Shown here: piece by piece, positions 63,489 to 64,000 of the stretch
Layout: every line of letters begins with the position of its first letter
How positions within the stretch are numbered: position 1 is the stretch's first letter
Assembly (NCBI RefSeq): GCF_028640845.1
Contig: NC_080542.1
Span: 149,667,298-149,731,297 of the forward strand
Length of the DNA: 64,000 nt
Direction: 5' to 3'
Origin: Ahaetulla prasina
Taxonomy: Eukaryota; Chordata; Lepidosauria; Squamata; Colubridae
Notes under the pieces: generated by a model
Told to the model about the DNA's origin: nothing
Databases searched by the model: none
Seen by the model: the letters and a program-made list of their open reading frames with translations, nothing else
Position numbers and translations under genes: made by a program

Positions 63489-64000
63489 CGTATATACTCG
63501 AGTATAAGCCGAGTTTTTCAGCACGTTTTTTGTGCTGAAAAGCGCCCCCTCGGCTTATACTCGAGTCTACATCTCGATGTACTTCGGGAACCCCGCACAG
63601 GAGACGCCAAAGAGGCGGCGAGATCGTCCGGCGGGATTTGCCCAAGGCTGAGCAGTTCGCCGCGCGGACCTGAGCCAAAGCCGGTCCCAGTCCAGCCGAA
63701 CGGTGAAAGCGACATGCCGAGCGCCGCTCCGCTTTCCCCGTTCGGCTGGACTGGGACCGGCTGTCCAATAACTCCGCCAGGCTGTGCGAAGAAACCATTT
63801 AAAAGCCCGCCAGGGCTTTTCTTTCTTCTCCTCCGTGCTTCAGAAGTTGGGCTTTTAAATGGTTTCTTGGCGGCACAGCCTGGCGGGAGTTACTGCGGAC
63901 GAGCCAAGCGGTCCCAGTCCAGCCGAGCGGTGAAAGCGACATGCGGCGCGCTCCGCTTTCACCGCTCGCTGACTGGGACCGCTTGGCTCGGGTCCGCAGT
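63489..64000. mobile_element. TA-flanked MITE with three large GC-rich hairpins
   Basis: It starts CCGTATATACTCGAGTATAA after TA inside L1. The first ~75 bases are themselves an inverted repeat (ACTCGAGTATAAGCCGAG ... CTCGGCTTATACTCGAGT). Then follow imperfect hairpins at 63679-63762, 63770-63891 and 63892-64000. The first and third share a direct repeat (GGTCCCAGTCCAGCCGA, CGGTGAAAGCGACATG). The element runs off the window. Confidence 0.75.

Overview
The window reads as a squamate reptile nuclear genome, most likely a snake. Pointers are CR1/L3-type LINEs whose 3' tails run into (ATTCT)n/(AATAG)n microsatellites, a long (GATA)n-type array, L1, Penelope-like, hAT, Tigger-like and Ty3/Gypsy copies, and host genes with vertebrate splice signals. 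It holds few host genes in a dense transposon matrix.

Host genes. There are three GIMAP-type immune GTPase genes: A (+, main exon 1882-2654), B (+, 20785-21542) and C (-, 28078-28865). All three main exons begin at an equivalent phase-1 splice acceptor and end in a hydrophobic C-terminal anchor. Short upstream exons can be proposed for each (1150-1177 for A; 19258-19291 for B). For C, an exon with a start codon is present twice (30427-30485 and 31240-31298) because of an ~813-bp tandem duplication, and a GC-rich first exon with an interferon-response-like box lies near 32040. Gene C has Arg in place of the P-loop Lys. Next, on the minus strand, is an ecto-ADP-ribosyltransferase (ART) gene: signal-peptide exon 37080-37156 and catalytic exon 35147-35834. 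Everything else is repeat-derived or unrecognised.

Layout. 1-3.2 kb: pyrimidine tract, microsatellite and GIMAP A. 3.1-14.3 kb: a four-level nest, in which a 38-bp minisatellite is split by a hAT element, split by a defective endogenous retrovirus (tRNA-Trp-type primer site), split by a full-length but frameshifted L1; nearly every junction has a recognisable target duplication. 14-29 kb: hAT, CR1 and many Tigger-like TA-flanked MITEs around GIMAP B and C. 30-32 kb: the duplicated GIMAP C 5' region. 32-43 kb: CR1, Penelope, a solo LTR and the ART gene. 43-51 kb: LINEs inserted into LINEs, with microsatellite tails and a twin-primed L1. 51.7-55.2 kb: Ty3/Gypsy remnant. 55-64 kb: CR1, Penelope elements with hammerhead-like motifs, LTR-like repeats, an L1 3' end and a GC-rich triple-hairpin element reaching the window end.

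The host genes point to an immune locus: GIMAPs are lymphocyte-survival GTPases anchored on intracellular membranes, and ARTs modify cell-surface proteins. Interferon-type boxes at two GC-rich segments fit that. All homology calls come from recognising motifs by eye; no database was searched.
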